Notes under the pieces: model-generated
The model's database searches: none
Told to the model about the DNA's origin: nothing
The model's input: only the letters and a program-made list of their open reading frames with translations
Program-made: the position numbers and the translations under genes
Shown here: in pieces, positions 47,994-59,810 of the stretch
Layout of the letters: every line of letters starts with the position of its first letter
How positions within the stretch are numbered: position 1 is the stretch's first letter
DNA from: Lolium rigidum
Taxonomy: Eukaryota > Streptophyta > Magnoliopsida > Poales > Poaceae
NCBI RefSeq assembly: GCF_022539505.1
Contig: NC_061514.1
Coordinates: 326,661,090-326,725,089 of the forward strand
Reading direction: 5' to 3'
DNA length: 64,000 nt

Positions 47994-49879
47994 ATGCCGC
48001 CTGTACAAAGGTCTAAGGAGAAAGCTCGCATTTTGGATTTCTCGCTTTTGATTATTCTCAACTTATACATCCATACCGGGACAACATGGCCAACGAGATA
48101 ATGGACTCCTCTTTAATGCATAAGCATGTGGCAACAATTATTATTCTCATATGAGATTGAGGATATATGTCCAAGACTCGAAACTTCCACCATGAATCAT
48201 GGCTTTAGTTAGCGGCCCAATGCTCTTCTCTAACAATATGCATGCTCCAACCATAAAGGTGGTAGATCTCTCTTACTTCGGACAAGACGGACATGCATAG
48301 CAACTCACATGATATTCAACAAAGAATAGTTGATGGCGTCCCTGAAGCATGGTTATCGCACAACAAGCAACTTAATAAGAGATAAAGTGCATAAGTACAT
48401 ATTCAATACCACAATAGTTTTTAAGCTATTTGTCCCATGAGCTATATATTGCAAAGGTGAATGATGGAATTTTAAAGGTAGCACTCAAGCAATTTACTTT
48501 GGAATGGCGGATAAATACCATGTAGTAGGTAGGTATGGTGGACACAAATGGCATAGTGGTTGGCTCAAGTATTTTGGATGCATGAGAAGTATTCCCTCTC
48601 GATACAAGGTTTAGGCTAGCAAGGCTATTTGAAACAAACACAAGGATGAACGGTACAGCAAAACTCACATAAAAGACATATTGTAAACATTATAAGACTC
48701 CATACCGTCTTCCTTGTTGTTCAAAACTCAATACTAGATGTTATCTAGACTCTAGAGAAACCAAATATGCAATCCAAATTAGCAAGCTCTAAGTATTTCT
48801 TCATTAATGGGTGCAAAGTATATGACGCAAGAGCTTAAACATGAGCACAACAATTGCCAAGTATCAAATTATCCAAGACATTTTAGAGTTACTACATGTA
48901 GCATTTTCCAATTCCAACCATATAACAATTTAACGAAGAAGAAACTTCGCCATGAATACTATGAGTAGAGCCTAAGGACATACTTGTCCATATGCTACAG
49001 CGGAGCGTGTCTCTCTCCCATAAAGTGAATGCTAGGATCCATTTTATTCAAACAAAACAAAAACAAAAACAAACAGACGCTCCAAGCAAAGTACATAAGA
49101 TGTGACGGAATAAAAATATAGTTTCAGGGAGGAACCTGATAATGTTGTCGATGAAGAAGGGGATGCCTTGGGCATCCCCAAGCTTAGACGCTTGAGTCTT
49201 CTTAAAATATGCAGGGGTGAACCACCGGGGCATCCCCAAGCTTAGAGCTTTCACTCTCCTTGATCATATTGCATCATACTCCTCTCTTGATCCTTGAAAA
49301 CTTCCTCCACACCAAACTCGAAACAACTCATTAGAGGGTTAGTGCACAATAAAAATTCACATGTTCAGAGGTGACACAATCATTCTTAACACTTCTGGAC
49401 ATTGGATAAAGCTACTGGACATTAATGGATCAAAGAAATTCATCCAACATAGCAAAAGAGGCAATGCAAAATAAAAGGCAGAATCTGTCAAAACAGAACA
49501 GTCCGTAAAGATGGATTTTATTAGGCCACCAGACTTGCTCAAATGAAAATTCTCAAATTGAATGAAAGTTGCGTACATATCTGAGGATCATGCACGTAAA
49601 TTGGCTTAATTTTCTGAGCTTCCTACAGGGAGGTAGACCCAGATTCGTGACAGCAAAGAAATCTGGAACTGCGCAGTAATCCAAATCTAGTACTTACTTT
49701 ACTATCAAAGACTTTACTTGGCACAACAAAACTCAAAACTAAGATAAGGAGAGGTTGCTACAGTAGTAAACAACTTCCAAGACACAAATATAAAACAAAA
49801 ATACTGGAGTAAAAACATGGGTTGTCTCCCATAAGCGCTTTTCTTTAACGCCTTTCAGCCTAGGCGCAGAAAGTGTAAC

Positions 49880-51995
49880 TCAAGTAACATCGAGAGATGA
49901 AGCATCAACATCATAATTTGTTCTAATAATAGAATCATAAGGTACCTTCATTCTCTTTCTAGGGAAGTGTTCCATACCTTTCTTGAGAGGAAATTGATAT
50001 TTAATATTACCTTCCTTCATATCAATAGTAGCACCAACGGTTCGAAGAAAAGGTCTTCCCAATATAATGGGGCAAGATGCATTGCATTCAATATCCAAGA
50101 CAACAAAATCAACGGGGACAAGGTTATTGTTAACCATAATATGAACATTATCAACTTTCCCCAAAGGTTTCTTTTTAGCATTATCAGCGAGATTAACATC
50201 CAAATAACAATTTTTCAATGGTGGCAAGTCAAGCATATCATAGACTTTTTTAGGCATAACGAAATACTTGCACCAAGATCACATAAAGCATTACAATCAA
50301 AATCTTTGACTCTCATTTTAATGATGGGCTCCCAACCATCCTCTAGCTTTCTAGGAATAGAAGTTTCAAGTTTTAGTTTCTCTTTTCTAGCTTTTATGAG
50401 AGCATTTGTAATATGTTTTGTGAAAGCCAAGTTTACAGCGCTAGCATTGGGACTCTTAGCAAGTTTTTGCAAGAACTTTATAACTTCAGAGATATGGCAA
50501 TCATCAAAATCTAAATCATTACAATCTAAAGCAATGGGATTATCATCCCCAAGGTTGGAAAAAATTTCAGCAGTTTTATCACAAGCAGTTTCAGCAGTTT
50601 TAGCAGTTTCAGGTAATTTTGCGCGCTTTGCACTAGGAGTAGAAACATTACCAACACCAATTATTTTACCATTGATAGTAGGAGGTGCAGCAACATATGA
50701 ATCATTAGCATTGCTAGTGGTGGTAATAGTCCAAACTTTAGCTACATTTTCCTTTTTAGCTAGTTTTTCATTTTCTTCTCTATCCCACCTAGCACGCAAT
50801 TCAGCCATTAATCTTATATTCTCATTAATTATAACTTGGATGGCATTTGCTGTAGTAACAATTTTATTTTCAATATCCCTATTAGGCATAACTCTCGATT
50901 TCAAAAGATCAACATCAGAGGCAAGACTATCAACTCTAGAAACAAGAATATCAATTTTATTGAGCTTTTCCTCAACAGATTTGTTAAAAACAGTTTGTGT
51001 ACTAATAAATTCTTTAAGCATGGCTTCAAGTCCAGGGGGTGTATTCCTATTATTGTTGTAAGAATTCCCATAAGAATTAGCATAACCGTTACCATTATTA
51101 TAAGGATATGGCCTATAGTTATTACTAGAATTGTTCCGATAAGCATTGTTGTTGAAATTATTATTTTTAATGAAGTTTACATCAACATGTTCTTCTTGGG
51201 CAACCAATGAAGCTAATGGAACATTATTTGGATCAACATTAGTCCTATCATTCGCAAGCATAGACATAATAGCATCAACCTTATCATTCAAGGAAGAGGA
51301 TTCTTCAATAGAATTTACCTTCTTACCTTGTGGAGCTCTTTCCGTGTGCCATTCAGGGTAATTAATCATCATATTATCAAGAAACTTTGTTGCTTCACCA
51401 AGAGTGATGGACATAAAGGTACCTCCAGCAGCTGAATCCAATAAATTTCGTGAAGAAAAATTTAGTCTTGCATAGAAGGTTTGGATGATCATCCAAGTAG
51501 TCAGTCCATGGGTTGGGCAATTTTTAACCAGAGATTTCATTCTTTCCCAAGCTTGAGCAACATGTTCATTATCCAATTGTTTAACATTCATTATGCTACT
51601 CCTCAAAGATATAATTTTAGCAGGGGGATAATATCTACCAATAAAAGCATCCTTGCATTTAGTCCATGAATCAATACTATTCTTAGGCGAGAGATAGCAA
51701 CCAATCTTTAGCTCTTCCTCTTAATGAGAAAGGGAACAATTTTAATTTTATAATGTCACCATCTACATCTTTATATTTTTGCATTTCACATAGTTCAACA
51801 AAATTATTGAGATGGGCAGCAGCATCATCGGAACTAACACCGGAAAATTGCTCTCTCATGACAAGATTAAGTAAAGCGAGGTTTAATTTCAAAGAATTCT
51901 GCTGTAGTAGCAGGTGGAGCAATAGGTGTGCATAAGAAATCATTATTATTTGTGCTAGTGAAGTCACACAACTTAGTATTTTCAGGGTTGGCCAT
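49880..51995 (-). pseudogene. Element D gag-protease polyprotein with three frameshifts
   Basis: The ATG at 51995 starts an N-terminal frame that an inserted base breaks near 51878 (in the KPALLN motif). A second inserted base near 51695 follows LLSL. A 463-codon open stretch from 51606 then carries the gag core, an Asn-rich region, KHITNALIKARKEKLKLETS and the protease motif CDLGASIS. A one-base deletion near 50258 shifts the rest (MPKKVYDMLDLPPLKNC to DASSLDVT). Reverting these three indels would give one frame, unlike the stop-ridden B copy, so D is the less decayed member. No reverse transcriptase or integrase follows. Confidence 0.82.
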
Positions 51996-52220
51996 TTTAG
52001 CAGTAGTAAATAAAACAGACTAGATAAAGTAAATGCAAGTAAACTAATTTTTTTTGTGTTTTTGATATAGCAAACAAGACAGTAAATAAAGTAAAACTAG
52101 CAACTAATTTTTTTGTGTTTTGATATAATGCAGCAAACAAAGTAGTAAATAAAATAAAGCAAGACAAAAACAAAGTAAAGAGATTGAGAAGTGGAGACTC
52201 CCTTGCAGCGTGTCTTGATC

Positions 52221-52238
52221 TCCCCGGCAACGGCGCCG
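52221..52238 (-). other. Primer binding site of element D, first base changed
   Basis: Read on the minus strand it is CGGCGCCGTTGCCGGGGA. A and B have TGGCGCC. The changed base would pair with the terminal A of tRNA-Asp. Confidence 0.75.
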
Positions 52239-52248
52239 GAAATTTGCT

Positions 52249-53840
52249 TGATGCGTGTAGTTGACACGTCCGTTGGGAACCCCAAGAGGAAGGTGTGATG
52301 CGCACAGCGGCAAGTTTCCCTCGATAAGAAACCAAGGTTTAATCGAACCAGTAGGGAGTCAAGAAGCACGTTGAAGGTTGATGGCGGCGGGATGTAGTGC
52401 GGCGCAACACCGGAGATTCCGGCGCCAACGTGGAACCTGCACAACACAACCAAAGTACTTTGCCCCAACGAAACAGTGAGGTTGTCAATCTCACCGGCTT
52501 GCTGTAACAAAGGATTAACCGTATTGTGTGGAAGATGATTGTTTGCGAGAGAAAACGAGTAAAACAAGTATTGCAGCAGATTTGTATTTCAGTATTAAAA
52601 GAATGGACCGGGGTCCACAGTTCACTAGAGGTGTCTCTCCCATAAGATAAAAGCATGTTGGGTGAACAAATTACAGTCGGGCAATTGACAAATAGAGAGG
52701 GCATAACAATGCACATACATGTCATGATAAGTATAGTGAGATTTAATTGGGCATTACGACAAAGTACATAGACCGCCATCCAACCGCATCTATGCCTAAA
52801 AAGTCCACCTTCAGGTTATCATCCGAACCCCTTCCGGTATTAAGTTGCAAAGCAACGGACAATTGCATTAAGTATGGTGCGTAATGTAATCAACAACTAC
52901 ATCCTCGGACATAGCGCCAATGTTTTATCCCTAGTGGAAACAAGACACAGCACAACCTTAGAACTTTTCGTCACCTGTCCCGGTGTCAATGCGGGCATGA
53001 ACCCACTATCGAGCATAAATACTCCCTCTTGGAGTTAAAAGCAAAAACTTGGCCGAGCCTCTACTAGTAACGGAGAGCATGCAAGATCATAAACAACACA
53101 TATGTAATAACTTGATAATTAACATAACATGGTATTCTCTATCCATCGGATCCCGACAAACACAACATAGAGTATTACGGATAGATGATCTTGATCATGT
53201 TAGGCAGCTCACAAGATCCAACAATGAAGCACAATGAGGAGAAGACAACCATCTAGCTACTGCTATGGACCCATAGTCCAGGGGTGAACTACTCACTCAT
53301 CACTCCGGAGGCGACCATGGCGGTGTAGAGTCCTCCGGGAGATGAATCCCCTCTCCGGCAGGGTGCCGGAGGAGATCTCCGAATCCCCCGAGATGGGATC
53401 GGCGGCGGCGTCTCGCAAGGTTTTCCGTATCGTGGTTTTTCGCATCGGGGGTTTCGCGACGGAGGCTTTAAGTAGGCGGAAGGGCAGAGTCGGGGCCCGA
53501 CGAGGGGCCCACACCATAGGGCGGCGCGGGCCCCCCTTGGCCGCGCCGCCATGTGGTGTCGCCACCTCGTGGCCCCACTTCGTATGCTCTTCGGTCTTCC
53601 GGAAGGTTCGTGGCAAAATAGGCCCTCGGGTCTTCGTTTCGTCCAATTCCGAGAATATTTCGTTACTAGGATTTCTGAAACCAAAAACAGCAGAAAACAG
53701 AACCGGCACTTCGGCATCTTGTTAATAGGTTAGTTCCAGAAAATGCACGAATATGACATAAAGTGTGCATAAAACATGTAGGTATCATCAATAATATGGC
53801 ATAGAACATAAGAAATTATCGATACGTCGGAGACGTATCA
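52249..53840 (-). repeat. Element D 5' LTR
   Basis: This is the LTR described for D. The GC-rich centre gives minus-strand and plus-strand open frames (for example 53289-53725) that recur in every LTR of the family and are not genes. Confidence 0.88.
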
Positions 53841-54186
53841 GGGACCTGGTGCAGCCACACCATAGGGGGGCGCCCCCCCCCCTTGGCCGCGCCGCCAGGT
53901 GGGGTGGGCCCCCCTGGCTCCCCTCTGGCCCCTCTTCGGTGCTCTGAAAGCTTCCGGGAAAAATAAGATATTGGGCGTTGATTTCGTCCGATTCCGAGAA
54001 TATTTCCTTTGTAGGATTTCTGAAACCAAAAACAGCAGAAAACAGCAACTGGCTCTTCGGCATCTCATCAATAGGTTAGTGCCGGAAAATGCGTAATAAT
54101 GACATAAAGTGTGTATAAAACATGTGAGTATCATCATAAAAGTAGCATGAAACATAAGAAATTATGGATACGTTTGAGACGTATCA
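53841..54186 (-). mobile_element. Tip of another LTR of the same family, cut by D
   Basis: Read on the minus strand from 54186 it starts TGATACGTCTCAAACG and follows the family LTR for about 345 bp up to the D insertion. It resembles A and B more than D. The remainder is not in the window and may lie in the gap. It is inserted in the Harbinger transposase gene that begins at 54187. Confidence 0.8.
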
Positions 54187-55629
54187 AGGATCAAGGCCGG
54201 GGAGAAAGAAGTTGAAGCCCCGGTAGAGGATGGAGGGGCATACCATGCTGCACAACGACTACTTTGCAGATGAGGCAACACATGCCGACAATTTTCAGCG
54301 CCGGTATAGGATGAGCAAGGGTCTGTTCATGAATATCCTCCACGGCGTTCGAGAGTTCGACCCCTACTTCAAGCTCAAGCACAACGCTATAGGCGTTGTC
54401 GGGTTCTCGTCGATTCAGAAGTACACCGCCATCATGAGGATGCTTGCATACAGAGCACCTGCCGATACACAGGACGACTACCTTCGCATGAGTGAGTCTA
54501 CTGCCATTGAGTGCATGTACAAGTTTTGCCGGGCTGTGGTGGGAAAGTTTGGCAATACTACTTGAGAGGGACAATTGAGGAAGAGACTGCAAGGATCATG
54601 GCATAAAATGCTGCCAGAGGATTCCCTGAAATGCTTGGAAGCATCGATTGCATGCACTGGTCATGGAAGAACTGCCCGTTTGCTTGGCAAGGTATATACA
54701 AAGGGCGTCATGGATATTGCAGTGTGGTGCTTGAAGCTGTGGCAGATTATGACATGTTGATTTGGCATTCTTTCTTTGGCATGGCGGGATCACACAATAA
54801 CATCAACGTGTTGTAGCAGTCTCCAGTGTTCAACAGACTAGTGGAAGGGCATGCTCCACCATGCAACTATGAGATCAATGGCCACCATTATACCAAAGGC
54901 TATTATCTAGCCCATGGTATATATCCAACATGGGCCGCTTTTGTCAAAACAATCTCGGCTCCATCAGGTTAGAAGAATTCCCACTTTGCTGCGCGACAGG
55001 AGGCTTGCAAGAAGGATGTCGAGCGGGTATTTGGTGTGCTTCAAGCTCAATATGCAATTGTCCGGTACCCTGCTCTAAGCTGGTCTCACGACCAAATGTG
55101 GAAGGTGGTGCAGGCTTGTGTGATCATGCACAACATGATCATCGAGGATGACCGCAAGAATCATGCCAGGACACATGTTGGTCCCTATGAGTGTCAGGGT
55201 CTCTTGCGGAGGTTGATCATGAGTTGCCTGCAGATTTTGCTGATTTTCTCGCCATGCAGGCAGAGATTCGTGAAAGCAATGTTCACGAGCAACTTCAAGC
55301 TGATCTCGTTGAGCATTTGTGGAGGATCAAAAAATTATCAGCAAATGTTGCGGCACCTTGACCTAGCCTTATTTATTACATTTGTTTAGTTATTTAGTTG
55401 TTTTTTGTATTTAATTTGAAAACAATCTCCGCAAACATATTTATTTGTATGCTATATTTAATAAATAGTTGTTTTTTCAAAAACCCTGGAAAAAAGTTTG
55501 GGAGCGGCGTTTGGGGAACGCGGATGGGGAGCGACGTCCCCCAAACACGGCACGAACAAAACACGTCCCCCGAACGCTCAATCCGGCGCTCTTTGGGGGA
55601 CGATTTGAGGGGCGCGACTGGAGATACTC
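54187..55629 (+). mobile_element. Harbinger transposon, 3' part
   Basis: The right terminus CTGGAGATACTC ends at 55629 and is followed by TTA. The left part is cut off by the LTR tip at 54186. It carries a dead transposase gene. The 160 bp between this end and the next Harbinger (55633-55792) shows nothing I can name. Confidence 0.8.
54215..55361 (+). pseudogene. Harbinger (DDE_Tnp_4) transposase, inactivated
   Basis: The product would cut and paste the element. The first frame (54230-54565) reads FQRRYRMSKGLFMNILHGVR and LRMSESTAIECMYKFCRAVV. A frameshift at about 54555 leads to LRGTIEEETARIMA, with stops at 54604, 54814 and about 54968. Downstream pieces are [79 protein letters not shown] and, after a further shift near 55205, DFADFLAMQAEIRESNVHEQ. 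The first Asp (GSIDC) is kept. The second Asp, NND in the family, is Asn here (HNN). The N-terminal part is missing. Changes such as CAG to TAG and GAC to AAC fit methylation-driven decay. Confidence 0.85.
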
Positions 55630-55795
55630 TTAGATCTATGACATCCTGGGGCACTCCACTCACAAGCTTTTAAAGAGGACGATCATAACTTGCACTACCC
55701 ATTCAACAATCAAGTCCACGCTGCCATTAATATACAGATCACGAATAAGGACATTGACTGAATAGCAAATTGTGAATAAGCACAACCAATACTAA

Positions 55796-57875
55796 GAACA
55801 TCTCCACCAGCGGGTCCCGTATAGTCGTCGGCAGGGTCGCCAACACTGCTGTATGGGGAGCACCGGCAGTGCATCCTCTATTTGGGGACGTTGTTCCCAC
55901 ACCGGCGTCTCCCAAACGGCGGCCCCAAATTTTTTTCTTTTCGCAATATTTTGAAACAACATATCAATCATATTTCATTTATACTATATTCAATAATTCA
56001 TACAATCATACAAATAGTACTTAAGTTATTCATGCAATCAAATAAATAGTACTTAAATTATTCATACAACCAATCAAACAAATAGTGCTTAAATTATTCA
56101 TACAACCAAACAAATAGAAATAAAATCATGCATTGTTGATGGCTCCTCTCCTCGCCCACAAATGCGCAGCTAGATCCGTCTTAAGTGTACATGAACACCC
56201 GCATCTCGAATTTCATTATGCATATGAAGAAAAGCGGCAAATTTTTGGGGTACATGCTCTACCTCAGCAAGTGGCCCTTGATAATCAAATGGTTGATCAT
56301 CCTGCACAGGTTCGTCGCACTCGCTCTCAATGATTATGCATGATTCACACAGGTCATCACCTCCCACATCTGAAACTCGGACCAAGTGAGAGCAGGGTAC
56401 CTGACAATGGTGAAACGCTGCTGAAGTATCCCAAAAGCACGCTCAACATCCTTGCGTGCTGCTTCCTGGCATGTTGCAAAATAAGCTTCCATCTCGTTTG
56501 TTGGAGAGGGAATTGTTCACAAATGTAGCATACGTTGGGTAGATACCATCAGCTAGATAGTACCCCTTGTTGTATGTGTGGTTGTTTACCTCAAAGTTCA
56601 CGGCAGGATCTTGTCCCTCAGCTAGCCTGGCAAACACCGGAGAGCGCTACAACACGTTGATATCATTGTTTGTTCCTGCCATGCCAAAAAAATGCATGCC
56701 AAATCCAAAGGTCATGGTCTGCCACCGCCTCAAGAATGACACTGCACTCACCAGTATGCCCCTTGTAGATCCCTTGCCAAGCAAAAGGGCAATTCTTTCA
56801 GCCCCAATACATGCAGTCAAGCTTCCGAGCATCCTAGAAAACCCTCTTGCTGTATTTTTTGCAGGATCCAAGCTGTATCATCTTCACTTGGTGCTCTCAA
56901 ATAGTCTTTAGCAAACACCGCTATGACGGCTCGGAAAAACCTGTAGAGAGTCTCTGCACATGTCGACTCTGACATCCGTATGTAGTCATTGGCTGTATCT
57001 GGAGGAGATCCGTATGCAAGACAGCGCATTGCAGTAGTGCACTTATGAATTGAGGTGAAGTCCCACAAACCTGTGCAATCTTGCTTGGCAATGAAGTAGT
57101 TGTCGTACTCCCTGACGTCGTAGACAATCTTCAAGAAGAGCTCCTTGTTCATCCTAAACCGGCGCCGAATTTTCTTCGGCGAATGAGTCGCGTCGTCGTT
57201 GAAGTAGTTGCTGTCAAGCAGCATTGCGTTGGCTTGACGATGTCGGTTGATGTTCCTCCTCTTGCCTGGCTTTAAGCCACCGCGCCGAGGCACGACGAAG
57301 AAATGCTGGCGAAGGCACAGCATGCTCGTCAGAATCAGCTGATGATGTTGCCGCCGGACAGCCTGAGCGTTCTGCTCCTCCATGAACAGCCGCACCATCA
57401 TCTCGTCGTCGCTTTCCATCGCGGCAATCAGACGAACACCTTGCGGGCGGGGCGGTGGTGCCTCGTTGGCAGCGAGCTCTGTTCAGAGTGAAACAGCGGC
57501 TGCCGGTAGAGGGGTGGCTGCTGTGTCGATGGACGGCGGTTCCTAGACAGGCGGTGGTGTCTATTGGAAGCAGGAGGCGCGACGGCGATGGTGGCGGTCT
57601 AGAGGGGTGGGAGTCGGCTCGGGCGTGGGTAGGAGGTGGAAAATCGATGTGTCTGGCTGCCAGGCGGAGCCCACGCTCATTTTCTGATGTGTCGCGAGCC
57701 GCCGGCGTGCCCGATTCGCGCCCTTGTCCAAGGGGCCTGCACGGGGATGCCGAAGATTCTATTGGGCTCTAAAATTAGCCGACGCCGTTTAGGGCGCACC
57801 GATGCGAGCCCAAAAACCACGCCGGCCCCCAAAATGCTATCGGGGCCGCTATGGGGCGCGCCGGTGGAGATGCTC
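55796..57875 (-). mobile_element. Harbinger transposon, both ends present, 2.08 kb
   Basis: The termini are GAACATCTCCACCAGCG at 55796 and, inverted, GAGCATCTCCACCGGCG ending at 57875. TAA is duplicated at 55793-55795 and 57876-57878. The transposase gene runs on the minus strand. The region 57420-57875 is its GC-rich leader. Between 55920 and 56130 lies AT-rich 3' sequence with a thrice-repeated CATACAAnCAAACAAATAGT motif. Confidence 0.92.
56170..57419 (-). pseudogene. Harbinger (DDE_Tnp_4) transposase, inactivated
   Basis: From the ATG at 57419 an open frame of about 190 codons gives the N-terminal part: MESDDEMMVRLFMEEQNAQ, then IRRRFRMNKELFLKIVYDVR and IRMSESTCAETLYRFFRAVI. Near 56830 a base is lost just before the first catalytic Asp (the GS-DCMYWG region). 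In the shifted frame a stop replaces the Trp of WGWKNC, and an extra T near 56690 shifts the frame again, to FFGMAGTNNDINVL with the second Asp intact. Further pieces are [20 protein letters not shown] and FAAFLHMHNEIRDAGVHVHL, ending near 56170. This copy is less decayed than its neighbour. The two differ enough to be separate insertions, not a duplication. Confidence 0.85.
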
Positions 57876-58013
57876 TAACATGCTTACTAAGTCTCGATGT
57901 TTTTATACTGAGTGGAGGAAGAAAACTCTTTACCTGAATGTTCATATATATGCAGCAAGAGCCAGTGTCATATAAAGTTATACATAAGTGGAGAGAAGCG
58001 GAAAAAAAGAAAA

Positions 58014-59249
58014 CACTAGTAGAAAAAAGGCCTTCCATCCCAACCCATTAGTCCCCAAATACTTTGACCCGGGACTCATGGGGTCTTTAGTCCTGGTTCT
58101 GCTGGTGAACCGAGACTAATGCTCACCAACCGGGACTAAAGGGCTATGGTGGGTTGCCGGCCGGCGCAGGCCTCTTTAATCCCGGTTGGGGACCCCAACC
58201 GGGACTAAAGGGTCCCCAACCGGGACTAAAGGTTTTTTCTGATTTTTTGCTTTGTAAAATACAAAAGAAAAATGATAAAAAATTCAGAAAATAAAATGTT
58301 TTCAGATTCTTGTATGTTATGCAACCGACTATTCGGTGAAATTAAGAAATTCAAATTTTCACTTTGTTTGCAAAAAAGGTTTGAAAAATGGTAAAACCGA
58401 ATTAACTTTTGCATACGAAACGTCGGAAAAAAAACGTATAATATATCAAAATCATCGTGCGAAAAAGTTACATCCGAATTCTCAAAATTCCAAATGAAAA
58501 TACGAAACCAGGAAGATTTTAGCTTTCGCTATAAATTACGGATTTTATATTTCTTTTTATTTTTAAAAAATTAAAATTAATAATTGCATCCTGCATAAAG
58601 ATTAGAATTACTTTTACCCAATTTTTAGATTTTCAAATTTTTAGGTTTTAGGTTTGGAAAAAAAATATTTAAAAAATTAAAAATAATACAAATCAAAAAG
58701 TTAATGTTTATTTATTTATTCAAGATTATTATTACATCATTACTTTTGTTTATTAAAAGAATTATTCGAAATCCAAACAATAAAGAAATGTGACATCGAC
58801 CAACATGTTAATAGGATTGATATGATACTAGTATCACATACATGCGCGTGAAGCACTTGGATGCGGGACGGGATGGAACTTGGAAGTTAAATGTGCTAGT
58901 GCTAGAGTAGTGGGAGGATGGGTGACCGAGCAGGAAGTTTGACCATGAGTACGTAATTTAACTAGAGATAAGTGTAGTTATAGATAGAGACTAAACTATA
59001 CAAATTACTGAAATAATAGAAATTCTGAAAAAAAAATAGAAAAAAATGGAGTGAAAAAAAATTAGAAAAATTCACCTGGAGACATTTTCACCCCGACACA
59101 TGGAACCCACGTGGATGGACCTTTAGTCCCGGTTCATAAGCAACCGGGACTAAACGGGGGGCCTTTAGTCTCGACCCTTTAGTCCCGGTTGCATAATCGG
59201 GACTAAAGCCCGTTATGAATCGGGACTAAAGGCCCTTTTTCTACTAGTG
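58014..59249. mobile_element. Complete non-autonomous CACTA element, 1236 bp
   Basis: The ends are CACTAGTAGAAAAAAGGCC at 58014 and GGCCCTTTTTCTACTAGTG ending at 59249. AAA is duplicated at 58011-58013 and 59250-59252. Subterminal arrays of CCGGGACTAAA and TTTAGTCCCGGTT (seven or more on the left, six or more on the right) face each other. The interior is AT-rich with no gene. Confidence 0.93.
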
Positions 59250-59286
59250 AAACTGCGGCGGAAGCAGTCCTATGTAGTGGCAGGGC

Positions 59287-59675
59287 AGCGGACAGGGTGT
59301 TTCTGCACCCAGGTGCATCTACACCCATTATTTGAAATTATTATAAATTTATTTAGAAATGTTTAAAAAAATATTTTAAAAAAAATTCGTGTATATATTG
59401 ACATGTTGCATGCTCACAAACTTGTTTTAGCAAAAACCGACATGTTTTGTGCCCTGTGTAAAAAAGATAAATTTTTATGCTAAAATAATCTGTTTCTCGA
59501 GATATTTTTTGTCTTTTTTACACATGTCACAAGAATCATCAGTTTTATGTGAAACTTCATGTGCACACCTAGAACATATCCCTCTACATGAGAAATTGTT
59601 TACTTAAATTTTTTTAATTTTTTAAAATATATTTTGTAGATACCAGGTGCATATGCACCCAAGATCAATTTGGGG
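59287..59675. mobile_element. AT-rich ~400-bp non-coding element, copy 2
   Basis: It starts near GCACCCAGGTGCATCTACACC and ends near ACCAGGTGCATATGCACCC. Order and spacing of inner motifs match the copy at 10222-10617 in the esterase intron. It has no reading frame. Confidence 0.5.
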
Positions 59676-59810
59676 TGTCACCAGGACAGCCAGCCTCTCT
59701 TCTCCTGCAGGAGCTCAGGGAGCAACTTCGCGCCTGCCACACCAAGGAGTCTCCTAGGGCTCACGCACTGGAACACAAACTTGTTGCGGCGCTTCCATAG
59801 GTAGCAGTAA

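Larger units (their letters stand above)
47994..53840 (-). mobile_element. Gypsy (Athila-like) retrotransposon D, 3' end missing
   Basis: On the minus strand the 5' LTR runs 53840-52249 (1592 bp, TGATACGTCTCCGACG to CGCATCA). Then come a primer site, gag-protease (51995-49880) and the same 3' non-coding region as A and B, ending at the gap. The LTR start differs from A and B (TCTCCGACG against TCTCAAACG), so D belongs to a sister subfamily. GGGAC (53841-53845) is the expected 5-bp duplication next to the LTR; its partner would be in the gap. Confidence 0.88.

Noticed and set aside
47627..48101. Open frames spanning the second N run
   Set aside because: They cross the gap and join a CACTA element to a retrotransposon.
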